Source: Macrosoma leucophasiata (lineage: Eukaryota > Arthropoda > Insecta > Lepidoptera > Hedylidae). Taken from it: a stretch of 64,000 nt of DNA. This document shows positions 51,344-63,517 of the stretch, piece after piece; positions within the stretch are counted from its first letter, which is position 1; every line of letters starts with the position of its first letter. A program made the position numbers and the translations under genes. The stretch is taken from positions 11,842,001-11,906,000 of the forward strand of contig JAWQUS010000017.1 in the NCBI GenBank assembly GCA_036365455.1, given 5' to 3'. Under the pieces are notes generated by a model. That model searched no databases, had not been told where the DNA came from, and was given only the letters and a program-made list of their open reading frames with translations.

Positions 51344-51631
51344 ATATATATTATAAATGTGCTTTTTGTAAAGAATCAGTACTCTGCACGCAATATTTAC
51401 TTTTATGATCTCACGTTGTTTCTGTTAGGACGTATCCAAAGGCAACTCATTTTAGATAAGCACAGAAAGCCCCGTCTCTATTTTGTTGACTCGTTTCATC
51501 TGCTTTTATGTAGGCTTGCTTATAGTGCATATACTCATATTCTACATATTGAACATACAGAACAGAAAATGCCCTGAGGCTTTAGTGAAACAGGAACTTG
51601 TCATGGAACGGGATTGTTGATTTATTTTATA
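51344..51631. other. Unassigned stretch
   Basis: An 86-codon frame (51317-51577) starts inside the mariner TIR and is probably chance. Confidence 0.45.
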
Positions 51632-51707
51632 CTACCCGCCCCGGCTTCGCGCGGTGCAATGTTGCCTACCCTCTCCTGTTCGTCTTAGCGTGATGATTAT
51701 ACATAGA
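51632..51707 (-). mobile_element. Very short Helitron-like element H4
   Basis: On the minus strand, A|TCTATGTATAATCATC start and GCACCGCGCGAAGCCGGGGC end, about 76 bp. The CTRR end is imperfect (GGTAG). Confidence 0.5.
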
Positions 51708-52707
51708 TATATCTTCTATAGTTTAGGCAGCGTACGCAAAATAAGTAACTTTAATAGTAGTTTAGATTAGCTCAAAGTCTTTTACTATGTATTGTATTTT
51801 CTTCATGTGTATATTGCATTTAAAATGGTTTTCTAAATATTGATAAATTTATTTTTATGACCACCTTACTTAGTCTAATTTATTACTAAGGAAACATGGT
51901 TTAGAGGGGATGAGATCGTTTAGCACTCTAAATATTTTATTGACTTTATATCATAAAAGAACATAAATTGAAGACTAAGTCACCATTAAATATGTTGTTC
52001 CATTTTATTTCAAAATACATACCTATATGATTGTATTTGGTCACTTACCTACGTCGAAACTGTGACTATCAAGGCAATTCTGGCTAGAACAATGAATCGA
52101 ATAACGCTCGTAGTAACTATAACTTTTTACGTCAAAGAACCTCGCTATTACCCTTTATCCTTACTGAAGTTAATTTATGGGTTTGCATTACAGGTATTAG
52201 GTATATCGCGTGCAGGCGCCAGTGCATTGTAATTAATCATTTGTTACAATTACCCAATAACCTCAGCAAAGTTGTAGGGGTGATTTTCCACTATAATTTC
52301 CTTTGAACGCTCGTTTTTGGAGTTTAAAATGTGATGAATTATTCGGTTGCATGTTGACATGCGCTAATATATGAGGAGTTGGCTGTAGAGGGGTTGAGCT
52401 ATTTAAATTTTTTATCGCGGTTACAGAAGTCAGGTGATGCGTGATTAATTATTAGTTATTACGATTGCCATGGATTATACCTAAAATATGAATTACTGAT
52501 TTATGCTAATTACAGTTTTTAATTTAAAGTTAACCAGAGTTCTATTCATTTCATGCTTTATTCCAGTTCTTCCGTGTAACTATCTTAGCTGACCGATGTG
52601 GACTAGATATAAATAGTTTTTTTTTCAAAAAATCCAAACAACACTTTTTGGACTTCACAAGTAAATACTTAAGACTATTATCTGAAGTCTACTAGTCTTA
52701 GGATGAT
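51708..52707. other. Unassigned AT-rich stretch, 1 kb
   Basis: No gene or repeat recognised. Confidence 0.5.
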
Positions 52708-52830
52708 ATTCACAGACCGCACTACGACTTTACTTTCACCAAAGTATGCTTAGAACTGTCAGTAAAGTATGAGTTATGACAGTTCAAATCGTACTTTGCT
52801 GAAAGTAAAGTCGTTGTGCAATCTGCGAAT
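52708..52830. mobile_element. Palindromic MITE, copy 1 of an adjacent pair
   Basis: GATATTCACAGACCGCACTA to GCAATCTGCGAATCTCGCAC. The arms pair with several mismatches (older copy). Confidence 0.82.
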
Positions 52831-52841
52831 CTCGCACTTAT

Positions 52842-52977
52842 GGTGAGATTCACAGACCGCACTACGACTTTACTTTGAGTAAAATATGCTTAGAACTGTC
52901 AGTGCAGTATGGGTTTTGACAGTTCTAAGTCATACTTTGCTCAAAGTAAAGTCGTAGTGCGGTCTGTGAATCTCACC
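52842..52977. mobile_element. Palindromic MITE, copy 2 of an adjacent pair
   Basis: GTGAGATTCACAGACCGCAC and its exact inverse at the right end. Arms of about 60 bases pair almost perfectly (CTTAGAACTGTCAGT / TGACAGTTCTAAG). Confidence 0.88.
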
Positions 52978-53931
52978 CTTAGACTTCTCTCCCGAGTTCT
53001 TTCATTAGACCTCTACAACCAAAAGAGTGCAAGCGATAGCTGATAATGTTAAGTTTGTTAAAATCACAATAAACATTTAGCACTTACAGCCTATTCTATG
53101 TATTCAGAAAACAATAATTATATTATTTGTACGGGAATTAAATAAATACTAATATCAAACGCTTGTATTTCTATTCGCTGTGTAACTTGTATGGCTCGGA
53201 TATTGGAATTGTGGCTAAACTCTCACCCAGTAGGCAGAAGGAAACATATTCAATTTGCGAACGGATTATAATGTTGGGTTCTGGAAACACTGTATGTTAA
53301 ACGGTAAAGTTTAGAACCTATGGTGTTCAAACATATAATATATCTTATGTATTTTGGCCAAGTGCTAAGTAGTAGCCGGTACCTACATGTATAACCTTCG
53401 TAAACTTTACAAAAGTTATTCTTTGAGTTTAAGGTTAGTTTATTTATACTCCTTCTTCCTATACTTGCGAACTTAAGTTCATTTGTTATACTTTCGCAAA
53501 GCAGAAATTTCATACAATTTGATATTTTCATTTTTGTATGAAATAGCTGATATTTTTTCGCAATTTTATAGGGTTTAATTACTAAATAAAAAGTCAATTA
53601 AATCAATAGAAAGATAGAAAACGTAACAAACACTATCACAAATCCACACTATCACGAAAAACATGCGAGAAAAATCGTTAGGTAGTGCGCCATTCACAGT
53701 GCCAGACCCAACGAGCTTAACATACAACATCATTGGCCAGACCCGTGTTTCAAACTCAGTGAGTAATACTAGGCCATTGAGGGGGCGGGGCGCGGGCGGC
53801 GAACGGCTTTGTATATAAAATATGGACTGATATGGACTCCGCATGCGCTAGCAGAAGCGCATCGCTCGGCTCGCTCGCCTCTGCCGCGTTCGGCGCCGAC
53901 CGAATGCGACGACAATCGTAAAATGCAATTT
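52978..53931. other. Unassigned stretch
   Basis: The minus frame 53250-53597 (115 codons) is AT-biased and I do not accept it. 53780-53900 is GC-rich (GAGGGGGCGGGGCGCGGGCG) with no gene found. Confidence 0.4.
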
Positions 53932-54432
53932 AAGAGCCATTTAGATGGAGAGAGTTTCTCGTACGTTTTGTTCGAGAAAATCGTACGCTACTGTCACGAG
54001 CAATAATCGCCATAATATAATCGTGTCAAAATGTTTACACACAGGCAAGAACTAAAATCTCGCGTACGATTATGTCATACGAGATTCGCCAGGACATATC
54101 GCCATGCGATAATTGCCTATGTTTGTGTATACGACGAAATTATCGTAAGCAGATTCTTGCTTAAGAGAATCTCGGCTTGTCTAAACACGATCTCTATGAC
54201 ATATATTCAAGTTCATACGAGTATCGTACAAATCAGTTTGAACCGATTTCAGTGCGAGATATGTCATCTTTGAAATTCTGTTTACACGGACACAATAATA
54301 TTCCGTTGCGAGGCGATTATCGCCCATGGCAACGAGCGAGAAGGGCGCGTGTTTAGACGAAGAAGAATGTTTTATATTCCTTCGATAATCGTATCTTCGA
54401 GACGAGAAACTATCTCCGTCTAAATGGCTCTT
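53932..54432. mobile_element. 0.5-kb TIR element
   Basis: AGAGCCATTTAGATGGAGAG at the left and an inverted partner (CTCCGTCTAAATGGCTCT) at the right, with GTTTCTCG/CGAGAAAC inside. Several internal CGATTATCG-like palindromes. The internal frames are short, so non-autonomous; superfamily unknown. Confidence 0.75.
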
Positions 54433-54644
54433 TTTTGTACCTAGGTCTAAAAAAATTGGTTATAAACATATGATTATTTAGATTTTAATGCTTTAAAATT
54501 ATGGTATCGATTAAAAGAAATCGCCACTGATTAAAAGTAGGTAACTAAAGATACTCCTATTCAAAGAAAAAAGTATATGCGGACGAAGGCGCGGGCGAAA
54601 GCTGGGTGGTATATGAATAAACTGTTATTAATTCATACTAGTGG
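54433..54644. other. Unassigned spacer
   Basis: Contains GGACGAAGGCGCGGGCGAAA near 54572, possibly a worn Helitron 3' end. Confidence 0.35.
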
Positions 54645-54760
54645 TCCAACGACGGAGCTCGGGAGCGGAGGCACTATCGCATTACCTTATCCACTTCTCG
54701 CTAAAATGGTAGTTTTCAGCGCTATCGTGTTTCGGTTAGATGTGAATGTATGGTAATAAC
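54645..54760 (+). mobile_element. SINE family A, diverged head A15
   Basis: ACGACGGAGCTCGGGAGCGG and AGCGCTATCGTGTTTCGGTT. Confidence 0.5.
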
Positions 54761-55095
54761 TATACACATACTACAGAGACTTCAATACATAAAAAAAAAT
54801 CTTTTTGAAATATAAAAATATTTGACATCTAATAAATTTTTGTGAAACTTACATCAAAAATGAAATATAAAGGGTTTTCCGAGGAATATGCAATTTTGCA
54901 GTTTCAAAAGTTGTTCAATGAAGATGTTCTTATAGAATACAGCCACTAAAGGGTAATGGTATAAGTTTGAACATAAAGTAAACTTTGATATGAGAAAAAT
55001 AAGGATCGTGAAAAATTACCGACTAGTTTTGAGACATTCTGCAATGAATCAGTCGACATAGTTATGACTAAGCATGGTGTACTTTGTATAGTATG
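54761..55095. other. Unassigned stretch
   Basis: Nothing recognised. Confidence 0.5.
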
Positions 55096-55303
55096 GATTT
55101 TTTTAATGTAATGGAAGTGGCAAACAAGCATGCAGTTCACATTAATGTTAAGTGATGACTGCAGCCTATAGACACCCACACAAAGACCAAAGTCAAAATG
55201 CAGATGCGTTACCACTCGTAAGGTGTTATGCCTCTGTGCCGGAAATTACAGGGCCGTACATTGCCACCTGACCGGAACACGATAGTGCTAAACACTACCA
55301 TTA
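55096..55303 (-). mobile_element. SINE family A, copy A8, head missing
   Basis: T-run, GTAATGGAAGTGGCAAACAA to GATAGTGCTAAACACTACCA. It lacks the CTGAGGCCTAA string and the first 75 bases of the family, which is unusual for a retroposed copy. Confidence 0.72.
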
Positions 55304-55509
55304 CCAGGTACCTCCCCAAAATCACGGTAAGTCTTTTATGCGTAGCAGATATAAAAAACAACAAAAACAAAGAAGCCCATAACGACCAGTTCTGGGTTAC
55401 CTTTATCCACCTCGTGACGGGCCTGGCTCGCTTTATCTTCCAGTACGCGGCCACAGATCAAGAACACTTTTCGATTTTCTTTGAAAGGTTCACAGTTGAG
55501 ACTGGTGGT

Positions 55510-55605
55510 TATAATTTACCGCAACCTTCAGACATTTACACAAAAATTGAAGATCTCAATGCTAGTGTGTTGCTCCTCCTGAGGTTACAGATCTTATGCC
55601 ACTTT
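55510..55605 (-). mobile_element. Very old SINE A remnant
   Basis: TTACACAAAAATTGAAGATC, GTTGCTCCTCCTGAGG and TCTTATGCCAC follow the order of the A consensus at about 65% identity. The 129-codon frame over 55228-55617 is made of SINE A and is not a gene. Confidence 0.45.
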
Positions 55606-57036
55606 GCAACAAAATAGGCTCTAAAATAACAGGCTACATAAAATGTAAAAGTTTTAAAGCTTTAGCCTAATTCACCAACGCTATATTAGAAAGCGGGGAA
55701 CAGGAGATATAAAACGTATTGGTATTTGTAAATGATCGTAATCCATCTGAAATAGACAGACAATTCTAGGAATCGAACAAACGGTTAATTTACATTTCCT
55801 TCATATGGGTTTTTCAACAAAGGAGAGAACAAAGACGAGTAAAGCCTGTGCGAGGACAACTCGTTAAAATTTTAATCCGCTTCGATATAAATCTGATTGA
55901 AAATGCACTGACTCACGGATCGTTACGCTCAAACAACGGACGGGAAAATATTTGGCGTTACGTTTCGTATGTCTATTGTATGATGATTGTATGGTACGAA
56001 TGTTTTTGATTTGTTGTTGTTTCTTTTTACTGTTTTGATTTGTTACTTTCGATTGGTTATATTTGATTGATGAAGGTTAGCAAGAATTGAAACTTTGAAA
56101 AAGAAATTTAAAAAACTTAGTTCTGCTACTCTGTTGCGTTTTGTATATTAAGTACTTACAATATTGTATTTAAAAATATCGAACATATAAATATCGACCT
56201 TCTAAATATTTAAAATTAAAATATTGATTGGGGTTAAATATAACATCTATTTACAAAACGTCTAATTTTAAAATGTTGAATGGTGGGAGCCCCCGACATT
56301 GCCAAGTTAGATGTAAAGGGTTTTTGTTGCTGACACGTATACTAAATAATAACATTCAGTTTTTTTATTTAGATTATACTCGTAGTAGCAAAGAATGAAC
56401 TATGGGCCATATGTAGGTGTTACCGTCTCACCGGATCTGGAACTGCAAAACTGGTACTGTTTTTTTTTAGGTCGGGTTTTGTGTAGGCCTGTCTCGAGAC
56501 GGCACTAGTCTACTTCACCGTGCAATCGGCGACCGTAGAAGGCGCTCCAGCCTAAAGACTGGAACTCTCACAGTATCAGAGGTGTTATATGTTTATAGCA
56601 CCAATTGAAAGTGAAGGTTCAAAAGGATCTTTCCACCATATCATCTAAGCATGATATACACCGGATATGAAGTGCGTGTGCAGCTCTTACACGCGCACGT
56701 TCAATGCGGTATTATTGTACCGAAATATCTGAGAGATGGCACTCCACCACGCACTCTCGTATCACGCAAGACATGTGTACCTGCCTTTTATCTAATTTTT
56801 ATGGTGTTTAGCTTTAATTATCAAATTGAATATTCACGTTACGCTCAGTTTACGGTTACGAGCACTTATAATAGGGATGAATAATTTAGGATTGAACAGG
56901 TGTAATTATCATTTGAGATGTTACATTAATTCATATATTATTTCGTATACGTTGAAACGTCAGGTTGATTAAATAAATATAACTACGTTAAGAAAAACCG
57001 ACTTCAAAACTGGAAAGTAAAAAATAATAAAGATTT
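55606..57036. other. Unassigned stretch, 1.4 kb
   Basis: 56410-56650 is less AT-rich (CTCGAGACGGCACTAGTC, GAAGGCGCTCCAGCC) and may be an unrecognised repeat. No frame supported. Confidence 0.4.
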
Positions 57037-57284
57037 AATAGGTTTGAACTCAGTGCCAAGCCTTAAACAAAAAATTATATTTTAATCACTTAAATATGAA
57101 TACGAGCAAATTAATACACTGCATAAAACGTAACCGGCGAATCGTGGGTGTTTGCATGTATGCTTGAATTCATGCATTTACCTCTGCCTACCCCTTCGGG
57201 GATTACAGGCGTGAAGTTACGTTTTAATACAATGAAATGCCTACTTTAGTGATTTTGGCTTGGCACCGACTTCAAACCTATTAG
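57037..57284. mobile_element. TIR element with nested repeat
   Basis: AATAGGTTTGAACTCAGTGC and CAAGCC at the left pair with GGCTTGGCACCGACTTCAAA and CCTATT at the right. Inside lies 57124-57231, a unit with AAAACGTAAC/GTTACGTTTT ends also seen at 28135. Confidence 0.65.
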
Positions 57285-58208
57285 TAAATAGCACATATAA
57301 ATAATAGGTAGTATATACCTAATTACAATTAAATCTTTATCAACTTGGTTGCACAACCAAATTGTTGCCGGCGACCGAATCACCCGCCTCGCTGGAGGCG
57401 CAACCATTAATATGAATCAAGCTATTTGCCATCTCACTCACTCTTCAGTCGTTGTGAGGATCTTAAAAGATCACGTTTTACACAACAAAACCTTAATGCA
57501 ACACCAGTGCCCGTCAAGGCACTAGTATTTGTTTTGGTGTTTCTTGCTTGGTAGCTCTAGATACAACGGTGGCGCGACTGGTCGTGCCACCATGGTAAGA
57601 TATATTGATATGGACCTAATGAAATACGACCCCAAGAGCACATAACACTTTTAAAATGACTTTCAAAATTGTAATTTTTCGAATGTATTACTCTGTGGCG
57701 TAGCTAACACTGGGTATCTTTTCTTATGTAAAAATCGTGTAAAGTACGAGTAGATATTCTTTAAGTAAGGCGGGAGTAAAATATTTTTTTTATACATCAA
57801 CCTAATGTAATTACCACAGAACAGGTAATTACCTCATTAATGGGAACAATGAACTCGCAATTTGTATTACCCTTTGAATGTTACATTACTGGTGATCCTA
57901 TTCACGTATTGTGCTAACTTTGTATGTCCCGTCCCCGATGTCAGATTCATTTCACAAGCCCCATCTCATCAATTAGTGTATATCTCTCTTTGTTTACTGC
58001 AATCTACGTTCATTTACGTAAATTTTTCGCTCATTACTTTATGCTCTCCTCTTTGTTTTGGTTTAAAATTGATAGCGTGCTGCATCGAATATGGCCACGA
58101 GAATTTCATCTATCTGTCTACAGAGAGTCGTTGAACATTTTGGCAGGTATTGCAGAAAAAGATGGTGGGCACCTTGAAAAGATTGTCGTCATGGACAAGA
58201 TGCAGTTC
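57285..58208. other. Unassigned stretch
   Basis: 57350-57600 is GC-richer (GCCGGCGACCGAATCACCCG, GGTGGCGCGACTGGTCGTGC). Overlapping plus frames at 57862-58229 share no recognisable domain. Confidence 0.4.
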
Positions 58209-58262
58209 ACTGGTGGTAGAGCTCTCTAGTGACGGAGCTCGCGGGCACCACCGCATTACCTA
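58209..58262 (+). mobile_element. SINE family A, head scrap A16
   Basis: ACTGGTGGTAGAGCTC, a CTCT insertion, then GTGACGGAGCTCGCGGG and CACCGCATTACCTA. It breaks off after 54 bases. Confidence 0.65.
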
Positions 58263-58439
58263 TATCTGCATATGGCCAGAAACCGTATCCGACGGTAAAC
58301 AAATATAAAAGAAAACTACCTGTGTTTCGATCGCCGTGTCGAAAAATATTTTTTTTCTGCTTTATAGTTCTCTTAAGCTTCTCAGAATTGAAACTGGTCG
58401 GTAAATAGTTCCTCAGTTCTCTCGTGCACCTTATAAAAA

Positions 58440-58490
58440 AAAAAAATACGTAAATCGGTCCAGAAATCTCGGCAAAATTCGCGTACATAC

Positions 58491-58533
<43 letters not shown>

Positions 58534-58630
58534 GCCGAATTGAGAATCTTCTCGTTTTTTGAACTCGGTTAAAAAGATTTGGACGAATTGAGAACCTCCT
58601 CCTTTTATTGAAGTCGGTTAAAAAATACAG
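58440..58630 (+). mobile_element. RTE-like LINE 3' tail with (AT)n
   Basis: AAATCGGTCCAGAAATCTCG, (AT)n at 58495-58528, GCCGGCCGAATTGAGAATCT, then GAACTCGGTTAAAA and a second GAATTGAGAACCTCCTCC...GAAGTCGGTTAAAA. The end string is duplicated. Confidence 0.6.
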
Positions 58631-58638
58631 CCACTGGA

Positions 58639-58801
58639 CGTCATAAATAGGAGTCTATAAAAGCACGGCTGATGTCTCGGAAACTGAATGAGCCTCCGCT
58701 ACTGTTTACACTAGAATAATGTCCCCCTGAACTCCCCAGACGACTCCGGGAAAACTATTGATAAAATTGAAGCGCTCGGTTCAGACTCGTTGAAGTTCCT
58801 A
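58639..58801 (+). repeat. Duplicated TATA-bearing block, copy 1
   Basis: 163 bases about 94% identical to 59175-59337 (nine differences by eye). Contains TATAAAAG at 58656-58663. The wider unit (58635-59050) also matches 59168-59680, but at much lower identity. Confidence 0.85.
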
Positions 58802-59174
58802 TCTGCACTGCAATTTAAGATCCGATTGATAATTATTTGGTTCAACAATACCTACTATTGAAACGTTTTTATTTTTATACCTACTCGCCACTAACATTTT
58901 TATCATAAACCCATTCGTGTCTCGGACGTAGTACGCCAATTATAGCTTGCGCCAGGTCAAAAATAAATTATATTTTGGATTTTTCCTGATTAGAAATATG
59001 CTCAAGAGTCCTCTCAGTGTTTGGTAATATGCTCCGTGAATATTAGAAAAACAAAAAACGAAATATACGAACCGTGGTCGTATGCACCCATGCTAAACTT
59101 TCCAGAAAATAAAGGCATCAATTTATGTTACGAAAATGTTGTGAATTTGTGCAGCCATATGCAGATACCATTGA

Positions 59175-59337
59175 ACGTCATAAACAGGAGTCTATAAAAG
59201 CACGGTTGATGTCTCGGAAACTGAATGAGCCTCCACTACTGTTTACACTAGAATAATGTCCCCGTGAACTCCCCAGACGACTCCGGGAAAACAATTGATA
59301 AAATTGATGCGCTCGGTTCAGGCTCGGCGAAGTTCCT
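59175..59337 (+). repeat. Duplicated TATA-bearing block, copy 2
   Basis: TATAAAAG at 59193-59200, then ATGTCTCGGAAACTGAATGA and CCAGACGACTCCGGGAAAAC unchanged between copies. The minus frame 59178-59402 covers it, but copy 1 has a stop in that frame. Confidence 0.85.
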
Positions 59338-59845
59338 GAAGACTGTAATGCGTTGTGATTTTCTGAGAAATCAATGCACGTCACCGAATCAAACTTCAAC
59401 AATTTTATTAAAATATCATCTAAAATAAGATTTTTTTGCCTTTGTGTTTACGTGGTAGTAAACCAATTAATTGGTTTTGCTTCAATCCTGCCATTTATAC
59501 CATTGCGTTTATGATAAAACATATTAATTTGTGTCTCAGTCGTAGTAGACTAATATTGTTTCGACCAGCATGTCAAGAAATAAGTTATATTTAACATTTA
59601 TTTTTGTAATTGGAAGGATTCTAAGTAGCACTGTCGGAGTTTGGAAATGTATCCCGTGAATATCAATTGGCTTGACTTCGATTTTTAAACAAAATTGGGA
59701 AGAACAAATTCATTTTGAGCGGCGTTTGAAACTTTGGATAACTAGCCCAGCCGCTTTGGCGTTGTTCACGATGGGTATCGTTTGGCGGCCCTAACAGACG
59801 TTTCTTATCAAAACGGAAAGAAAAAAATTACGTTTGGTTGTGGGG
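59338..59845. other. Rest of the second duplicated unit, plus unassigned sequence
   Basis: 59510-59665 aligns loosely with 58910-59035 (GTGTCTC, GTAGTA, CCGTGAATAT). Confidence 0.45.
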
Positions 59846-59885
59846 CCTCGGCAGCTTAGTGGTAAAGTTGTGCAGAATCTCCAGA
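59846..59885 (+). repeat. tRNA-like fragment
   Basis: GCCTCGGCAGCTTAGTGGTA and AAG match the 5' half of the cloverleaf at 38527; AGAGGTTCGC is a shortened B-box side. Confidence 0.45.
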
Positions 59886-62092
59886 GGTTCGCAAAACATA
59901 TGTGTGAATTAAAATTCGAGATATAACCGAGAAATAAAATTCGTCAAAAATATGTACAAAAATAATATTCAATAGTATAGCATGTATAATACAAACAATA
60001 CTAGCCGTGCCTTTCTTATATAAATTTTTTTTTAACAAAAAATTTTTAGTTAAATTTTGTTTAGTCCCGTCCTGTTTCAAGATATTTTGATGGTCTCAAT
60101 TTATTGCATAGAAATATGATTTATTGTAATAAATAGGGGTCAGGGTTTAAGACATTTATTTTCTCAACAAGAACTTTACATAGTTCACTTATAGCGAGAA
60201 ACATAAAACTAACTTATACAATATTTCTCTGCCATTCGGCTTAACAACCTCATTTGTAAATTAATTAGTCGAATCGTTTTTTACATTAAACAATATTAAT
60301 TTCTATCTACTATTTATCAAATATTGCTGGATGGATGTTATATTTTTTATATCTATAGGTAATTGGTCGACGGTTTACGTGATCCGCATCAGGATCGTAA
60401 TTAAATGACAAAGAATATTACAAATATGTACGAAGGAAGCATAAATCAATTGCTATTTATTTATATTGCAGTAGGTTCTCAAGAGAGCAGTAGGTACCGT
60501 TACCAGCCTCTCAATACTCAAATTTAATAATATCTAGCCTTCATTCCGTCCTGTCATTCCTTATAATAACATCTTCATTGGGTATTCAATCGTACAAAGT
60601 TTTGCCGAGCAAATTGCGCAGAAAACACATTTCGAATGTATTCATCTTTCAATCCTTTTATAAAGCAGGTTTCGTTGCGAGCGTCATTTGAATTGCAAGT
60701 CAACATAACAAAGTTTCCTAGCTGTACATCAGGACTTTATACACTGGGGCTTGACGTCTTCGTAATTGTGTAGAATATAATAATCCAGTATAATGAGATG
60801 CCATCGCACCGTCTGCAGAGGAAACCTTCAGACCCCTATCTCAATGTACCTTATGCGCAATTGGCGATCATCTTCATGGCTTTAGCGCTGATATTACACT
60901 ATGTTGTTAATTTATCTTGTTTTCTGTATATTTCTTAAATCATTATTTTAAAGGAACATTAATTCATTGTTGTGCTGTACTGTAGAAGCAGGGGTAGGGT
61001 TATTTATATTTATTTAAGTAATGTTATTCAATCTAAAGAGTTTGTTTGGTTACCAACGTCAAAGAAAAATTTGTGTTGGATAGTCAATTCATCAATAGAC
61101 TCCATAACAACACGCTATAATTTCTAGGAGCGGAGCAGTAGTTATGCTTTGACCGGGTTGGATGTGATAACGATCTCATATCTAATCATATGCGAAGGAT
61201 CAAAGTATCTGATTTTAATGACTATCAGATCAATCAATTACATTTATTAAAGTAGATCCCTCTGCTCATGAATATAAAAATGATAATAGTAACGAAGACA
61301 ATCGCTATATTAATTGTATTAACAAGCGATTAAAACCGGGTGTAGTGAGTTGAAAATTAAGTTAAATCGTAAAAACATTATTAAACTTGTACAAACTTAC
61401 GAAACTGAACTCCATAAATATCAATTTTGTTGAACTAAGCTTAACATGCCTGGATGTGTGCACTTTATTCTATAAAAATAATCAAAACTTAACTTGTCTC
61501 TAATTAAAAGACAAGTTCAAATAAAAATGTAGCCAAATTTGTCTCCAGAAAACAGTTGCAAAGTTTTTCGTGATGTCATTATCCGTAAAATCTCTGTCAC
61601 GTTTTACAATTTCCATTAAAGGGATTTTCAACTTTTTCAATTTACACCAATTAGTGAAAACACGTGGCTTATTATCTTAAGATTAACACTAATTAAGACT
61701 CTAACGGAGGCTCAGCAGAGACCTCAAAGCGAGGGCTTTCATTTGAAAACATTGCTACTTAATTAGAGCTCATAGCGTTTAGCGCTAAAATTATATTTAT
61801 AAAATGTTTATTAAGATTTCATATTCGTGCCGTGACTGCTTCAAAGTCTTTTGAATTCTCGTGGGCTGCGGTACTTTTGTTTGTACTTTAAGCAGAACAT
61901 AAGCTGACTTTGAGGAAAGTCAAGCAGACTGTTAATGTTTTGCCCGTGTGGCGTTGCGTCGCAAATTATTGCGGTGCGGAGAATATTAATTAATTAAGTA
62001 GTACATGCTCCTCCTGTAAATTTAATCATGATTTATTTTTTTGCTGACACCTAAGGAAAGTTCTTTGTTTACCTTGTAGATGTATATATATA
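59886..62092. other. Unassigned AT-rich stretch, 2.2 kb
   Basis: The longest repeat-poor interval of the window. No frame over about 75 codons has a plausible composition and I saw no RNA gene. Confidence 0.5.
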
Positions 62093-62260
62093 TATTTGTA
62101 ATGTTAGAGGCAAACAAGCTTGCAGTTCACATTGATGTTAAGTGATGACTGCAGCCAATAGACACTTACACAAGGACGAAAGCCAAAATGCAGATGCGTT
62201 ACCACTCCTGAGGCCTCAGGTGTTATGCCTCTGTGCTGGAAATTACAGGGCCGTACATTA
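62093..62260 (-). mobile_element. SINE family A, copy A9, head missing
   Basis: GTAATGTTAGAGGCAAACAA to GGAAATTACAGGGCCGTACA. As expected of 5' truncation, the A head is absent. Confidence 0.73.
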
Positions 62261-62420
62261 TGTATAAATGCACTACTTTAGAAACATTCTAGATCAATTT
62301 ACTTAAATCTTTCACTGAGTTAATCAAAGCATACCTTGCTATAACTGTCTACATTTCCCATTTTTTTCTCACAATATTTTTCAATAACAATGTCCGGAGT
62401 TTAGTAATACATATGTCTAA
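62261..62420. other. Unassigned spacer
   Basis: Nothing recognised. Confidence 0.5.
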
Positions 62421-62647
62421 CTAACTGACCCGATAAACTTCGTATTGCCTCAGAATGCAATTCAATAATATGTCAAAGGTTTGAAAGATACATTAGATAC
62501 GGACTATTTGTATGGGAAAATGAAATTGTGGTTTTTACTATTTCCCTTAAAATTCTTCATATTTATCACAAAATTAGCCAAATCGGTCCAGCCGTTCTCG
62601 AGTTTTAGCGAGATTAACGAACAGCAATTGATTTATATATATATAGA
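62421..62647 (-). mobile_element. Non-autonomous Helitron H2, copy d
   Basis: Minus strand A|TCTATATATATATAAATC start; the end GGGTCAGTTAG has CTAG mutated to TTAG. About 30 bases near ATTCTTCATATTT are missing relative to H2a. Confidence 0.8.
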
Positions 62648-62985
62648 TGAATATCAATGGCCAAGTATCCAATAAAATGGTAGTTAAAACACAGGTAGTG
62701 TAATAAAAGCAATGGTTTGTAAGATTTCTCATTTATCCAATTAGCATTGAACACCATAAATATATTAATATATTATAATATTAATAATATACCTATTTAT
62801 TTAAAAATCTATCAGTCTTTGTAAAGCTTGTTAGTTGAAATTCTTATTATTCATTATTTTATCGATATTTAATTTCTTCTTACATGGCTAACTACATTTT
62901 ATTATTTAACTATGATAACATTATAAATACCACAACGTTTATGCCTCTAAGACCACACGCGCACCCCGCGTCAATCATGGAATAA
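62648..62985. other. Unassigned AT-rich stretch
   Basis: Nothing recognised. Confidence 0.5.
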
Positions 62986-63170
62986 TTCCGGTCATGTGGT
63001 AATGTACGGCCCTGTAATTTCCGGCACAGAGGCATAACACCTCAGGCCTCAGGAGTGGTAACGCATCTGCATTTTGACCTCGGTCTTTGTGTGGGTGTCT
63101 ATAGGCTGCAGTCATCACTTAACATCAATGTGAACTGCATGCTTGTTTGCCACTTCCATAACATAAAAAA
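62986..63170 (+). mobile_element. SINE family A, 5'-truncated copy A10
   Basis: TTCCGGTCATGTGGTAATGT to CACTTCCATAACATAAAAAA. Confidence 0.76.
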
Positions 63171-63517
63171 TATACAAGTAGTTTTGTGCGAATGAAACCC
63201 ATATTTTTCTATACTACTTACCTACTATCGTATTATTATATACCTACAAGAACCGTTCACGTCTCAGACCACAGCGGTGCGCATCAGACAGCGTTCGTTC
63301 GGAATAAGCTGATTAGAGGCATAATTTCCTCTGAACTGGCTGATTCCTCCGTCATCGCATTTGAACACGTTACAACGTCCCCATTGACATTTTAATTAGA
63401 TTCGAATTTCAACGTTCATTTAGTTCTTTTGATGTGAAATGGTTTCGGCGTCAATAGCAATGAAATTGATTAGTTGATTCGATGTTTATGTTGTATGTGT
63501 GTAAGCTGTAGGTCAAA
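63171..63517. other. Unassigned stretch
   Basis: 63250-63380 has mixed composition (CAGCGGTGCGCATCAGACAG), but the 69-codon frame there is not recognisable. Confidence 0.4.

Noticed and set aside
53250..53597. 115-codon minus frame
   Set aside because: AT-biased composition with runs of K, I, N and Y; looks like chance in AT-rich DNA.
55228..55617. 129-codon plus-strand frame
   Set aside because: Its start is SINE A8 and its end is an old SINE A; no domain.
57862..58229. Overlapping plus frames of 90 and 101 codons
   Set aside because: They compete with each other, one lacks an ATG, the second runs into a SINE A scrap, and no motif is recognisable.
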